Of a DNA stretch of 8,001 nt, positions 6,652 to 8,001 are shown in pieces. Each line of letters opens with the position of its first letter. Position 1 is the first letter of the stretch. The notes under the pieces are model-generated. The model searched no databases, had not been told where the DNA came from, and saw only the letters and a program-made list of their open reading frames with translations. A program made the translations under genes and the position numbers. Source of the stretch: Porphyromonadaceae bacterium UBA4277 (GTDB lineage: Bacteria > Bacteroidota > Bacteroidia > Bacteroidales > Muribaculaceae); contig DGVT01000045.1 in assembly GCA_002395965.1 (NCBI GenBank), positions 1 to 8,001 on the forward strand. Direction: 5' to 3'.

Positions 6652-7848
6652 TTATCGGTTAAGATACATCTCGTCGTAGTATTTCTGATAGTCACCGCTG
6701 GTGACGCTCTTCACCCAGTCTTGGTTGTCGAGGTTCCATCGCACGGTCAGCTCTATGCCTTTCTTGAACGGAGTTTCGGGATACCACCCCAGCTCACGAG
6801 CAATCTTTGCGGGGTTGATGGCATAGCGCATGTCGTGCCCCGGCCGGTCGGTGACATACTCGATGAGATCGTAGTTGATGTCTTCAACCTTGCATGTGAG
6901 CAGTTTTTGGTACCGGGGCTCTTCGTGCATGATGCGTGCAATGATGTCGATTACCAGCCGCACGATGTTGATGTTGCTCTCTTCGTTGAAGCCGCCTATG
7001 TTGTACACCTCACCATCACGCCCGCCATGCAGCACCATGTCGATGCCCTTGCAGTGGTCGGTAACGTAGAGCCAGTCGCGCACGTTCTCGCCGCGGCCAT
7101 ACACCGGCAGTTTCTTGCCATGCAAGATGTTGTTGATGATGAGCGGGATGAGTTTCTCGGGAAAGTGGTACGGGCCGTAGTTGTTGCTGCATCGGGTGAT
7201 GTTAACAGGCAGCCCGTAGGTCTCATGATATGCTTGCACGATGAGGTCGGCACTGGTCTTTGAGGCCGAGTAGGGCGAGCGGGGAGCAAGGTTTGAATTC
7301 TCGGTGAAGAACGTGTCGCCAAATGTTTTCATGTCGCTGCGGTCGCCTATCACGCTCTTGATGTCGTCGGTGACAGTGAGCGGGTGTGCCTCATTCCATT
7401 TCTTCTCGAGCGAACCATAAACTTCGTCGGTAGAAATTTGCAAGTACTTTTTCCCTTCTTTGTATTGTGGCCGTCCCTGTGCATCTTTGCCGGTGAGCCA
7501 AGCGCGCCGGGCGCAGTCGAGCAGGTTCTGAGTTCCCAAAATGTTGGTTTCAAGAAACAGACGAGGATTGGTTATGCTTCGGTCAACATGGCTCTCGGCA
7601 GCAAAGTTGACGATGAAGTCAATGTCGTTGTTGCTGATGATGTCATCCACCAGGCTGCGGTCGCAAATGTCACCCTTAACAAACGCTACCTTACCGCTGT
7701 CAATCTCTTTCTTGAGCGAAGCGATATTGCCGGCATAGGTGAGTGCGTCGAGCACAATGATGTGAGCATCGGCGTGCTTGCTCATTATGTATTTCACAAA
7801 GTTGCAGCCTATAAATCCTGCTGCGCCTGTTACAAGATAATTTGCCAT
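6652..7848 (-). CDS. rfbB: dTDP-glucose 4,6-dehydratase (RmlB/RfbB)
   Basis: This is a 398-residue extended short-chain dehydrogenase/reductase that converts dTDP-glucose to dTDP-4-keto-6-deoxyglucose with bound NAD+. Landmarks are the Rossmann motif VTGAAGFIG (6-14), NFAAESHVDRS (81-91), the catalytic STDEV (139-143, with Asp141/Glu142), YSASK (193-197, Tyr193/Lys197), RCSNNYGP (219-226) and RDWLYV (257-262). It is about 40 residues longer than typical RmlB; part of the excess is a longer segment between the STDEV and YSASK motifs, a form I associate with Bacteroidetes. ATG 7848 begins MANYLVTGAAG, the standard N-terminus. The reading frame extends 27 codons further to 7929, but that stretch is made of an 8-bp tandem repeat and AT-rich leader. 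It is the first gene of the operon. Also called rmlB. Confidence 0.96.
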   Translation of the reverse strand: MANYLVTGAAGFIGCNFVKYIMSKHADAHIIVLDALTYAGNIASLKKEIDSGKVAFVKGDICDRSLVDDIISNNDIDFIVNFAAESHVDRSITNPRLFLETNILGTQNLLDCARRAWLTGKDAQGRPQYKEGKKYLQISTDEVYGSLEKKWNEAHPLTVTDDIKSVIGDRSDMKTFGDTFFTENSNLAPRSPYSASKTSADLIVQAYHETYGLPVNITRCSNNYGPYHFPEKLIPLIINNILHGKKLPVYGRGENVRDWLYVTDHCKGIDMVLHGGRDGEVYNIGGFNEESNINIVRLVIDIIARIMHEEPRYQKLLTCKVEDINYDLIEYVTDRPGHDMRYAINPAKIARELGWYPETPFKKGIELTVRWNLDNQDWVKSVTSGDYQKYYDEMYLNR

Positions 7849-7856
7849 ATAGAATC

Positions 7857-7864
7857 TAAAATTA
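7857..7864 (-). promoter_or_regulatory. Possible weak -7 box of the rfbB operon
   Basis: The minus strand reads TAATTTTA, one base off TAnnTTTG, 8 nt before the rfbB start. An ATTG lies 22 nt further upstream (7887-7890) as a poor -33 match. If used, the mRNA would be nearly leaderless. The real promoter may instead lie in or beyond the repeats, or outside the window. Confidence 0.25.
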
Positions 7865-7873
7865 TTGTCAATT

Positions 7874-7930
7874 AGTAAACGAGCTACAATTTTTTTAGTA
7901 AACGAGTAAACGAGTAAACAAGTAAACAAG
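7874..7930. repeat. 8-bp tandem repeat upstream of rfbB
   Basis: AGTAAACG occurs at 7897-7904 and 7905-7912, followed by AGTAAACA at 7913-7920 and 7921-7928 and a final AG. One separate AGTAAACG lies at 7874-7881, after which GAGCTACAA (7881-7889) recurs at 7954-7962. In the direction of rfbB the unit reads YGTTTACT. I have an impression of similar CTTGTTTACT-type repeats in other Bacteroides-group intergenic regions, but have not checked it. It is non-coding, within 26-90 nt of the start codon, and could be a protein-binding array or simply a replication-slippage repeat. Confidence 0.8.
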
Positions 7931-7959
7931 GTGGCTGACGCCTGTTTAGCTACGAGCTA
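7923..7959. repeat. Imperfect inverted repeats upstream of rfbB
   Basis: TAAAC (7923-7927) pairs with GTTTA (7944-7948) and AGG (7929-7931) with CCT (7941-7943), leaving one bulged A. Immediately next to it, TAGCT (7947-7951) pairs with AGCTA (7955-7959) around a 3-nt loop. The two stems share bases and so exclude each other. Either could form in a leader RNA if transcription starts further upstream; no regulatory role is established. Confidence 0.4.
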
Positions 7960-7980
7960 CAAGTGAGCAATGCGACTTAT

Positions 7981-8001
7981 TATTAATTATTAATTATTAA
8001 T
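7981..8001. repeat. 7-bp AT-rich tandem repeat at window edge
   Basis: Three exact copies of TATTAAT run to the last base of the window, so the array may continue. AT-rich repeats like this are frequent between genes in Bacteroidales. Nothing else is visible between it and the rfbB leader repeats. Confidence 0.75.

Noticed and set aside
6628..7263. 211-codon open frame on the plus strand
   Set aside because: It lies antisense to rfbB, whose motifs are complete; long antisense frames are expected from the codon use here, and the translation matches no family I recognise.
7384..7875. 163-codon open frame on the plus strand
   Set aside because: It is also antisense to rfbB and covers its start region; no domain features or plausible promoter.
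7849..7929. A 27-residue extension of RfbB starting at ATG 7929
   Set aside because: It is a translation of the octamer repeat and AT-rich leader; the Rossmann fold begins normally at MANYLVTGAAG from 7848.

Overview
The window looks like chromosomal DNA from a member of the Bacteroidales (Bacteroidetes), possibly a Muribaculaceae-like gut lineage; the family-level guess is weak. The evidence is the protein types, the lack of clear Shine-Dalgarno sequences before the starts, and Bacteroidetes-type promoter elements (TTTG, about 19-20 nt, TAnnTTTG) upstream of several genes. There are no tRNA or rRNA genes, transposases, CRISPR arrays or phage genes.

Layout. Positions 1-227 are a non-coding leader of two 40-bp direct repeats, two inverted repeats and a promoter, ahead of a large U32-family protein (228-2057, +) related to RlhA/TrhP-type RNA hydroxylases. 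Converging on it is a two-gene minus-strand unit: a DEDDy 3'-5' exonuclease (2349-2972) whose 3' end overlaps a small two-helix membrane protein (2081-2359). A short divergent intergenic region (2973-3085) carries a -7 box for each direction. It leads right into an exported nitroreductase-family protein (3086-3700, +). That gene converges, with 21 nt between stops, on a four-gene minus-strand operon filling 3722-7848.

The operon reads, in transcription order: rfbB/rmlB (dTDP-glucose 4,6-dehydratase), rfbA/rmlA (glucose-1-phosphate thymidylyltransferase), a double-domain FdtA/QdtA-type cupin, and a DegT/DnrJ/EryC1 aminotransferase. Together they predict glucose-1-phosphate -> dTDP-glucose -> dTDP-4-keto-6-deoxyglucose -> dTDP-3-keto-6-deoxyhexose -> a dTDP-3-amino-3,6-dideoxyhexose (Fuc3N or Qui3N type), a precursor for surface polysaccharide or protein glycosylation. 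No rmlC/rmlD and no FdtC/QdtC-type acetyltransferase lie in the window. Gaps in the operon are 27 nt, an 11-bp overlap and 12 nt, which suggests one transcript.

The most notable points are: (i) the cupin is an internal tandem duplication whose N-terminal half has Phe in place of one His of the HxH pair that the C-terminal half keeps; (ii) the leader of the U32 gene looks like a promoter module copied in tandem, with each -33 element inside the arm of an inverted repeat; (iii) an 8-bp tandem repeat lies just upstream of rfbB. No entirely new system is evident; most of the window is ordinary housekeeping and nucleotide-sugar metabolism.
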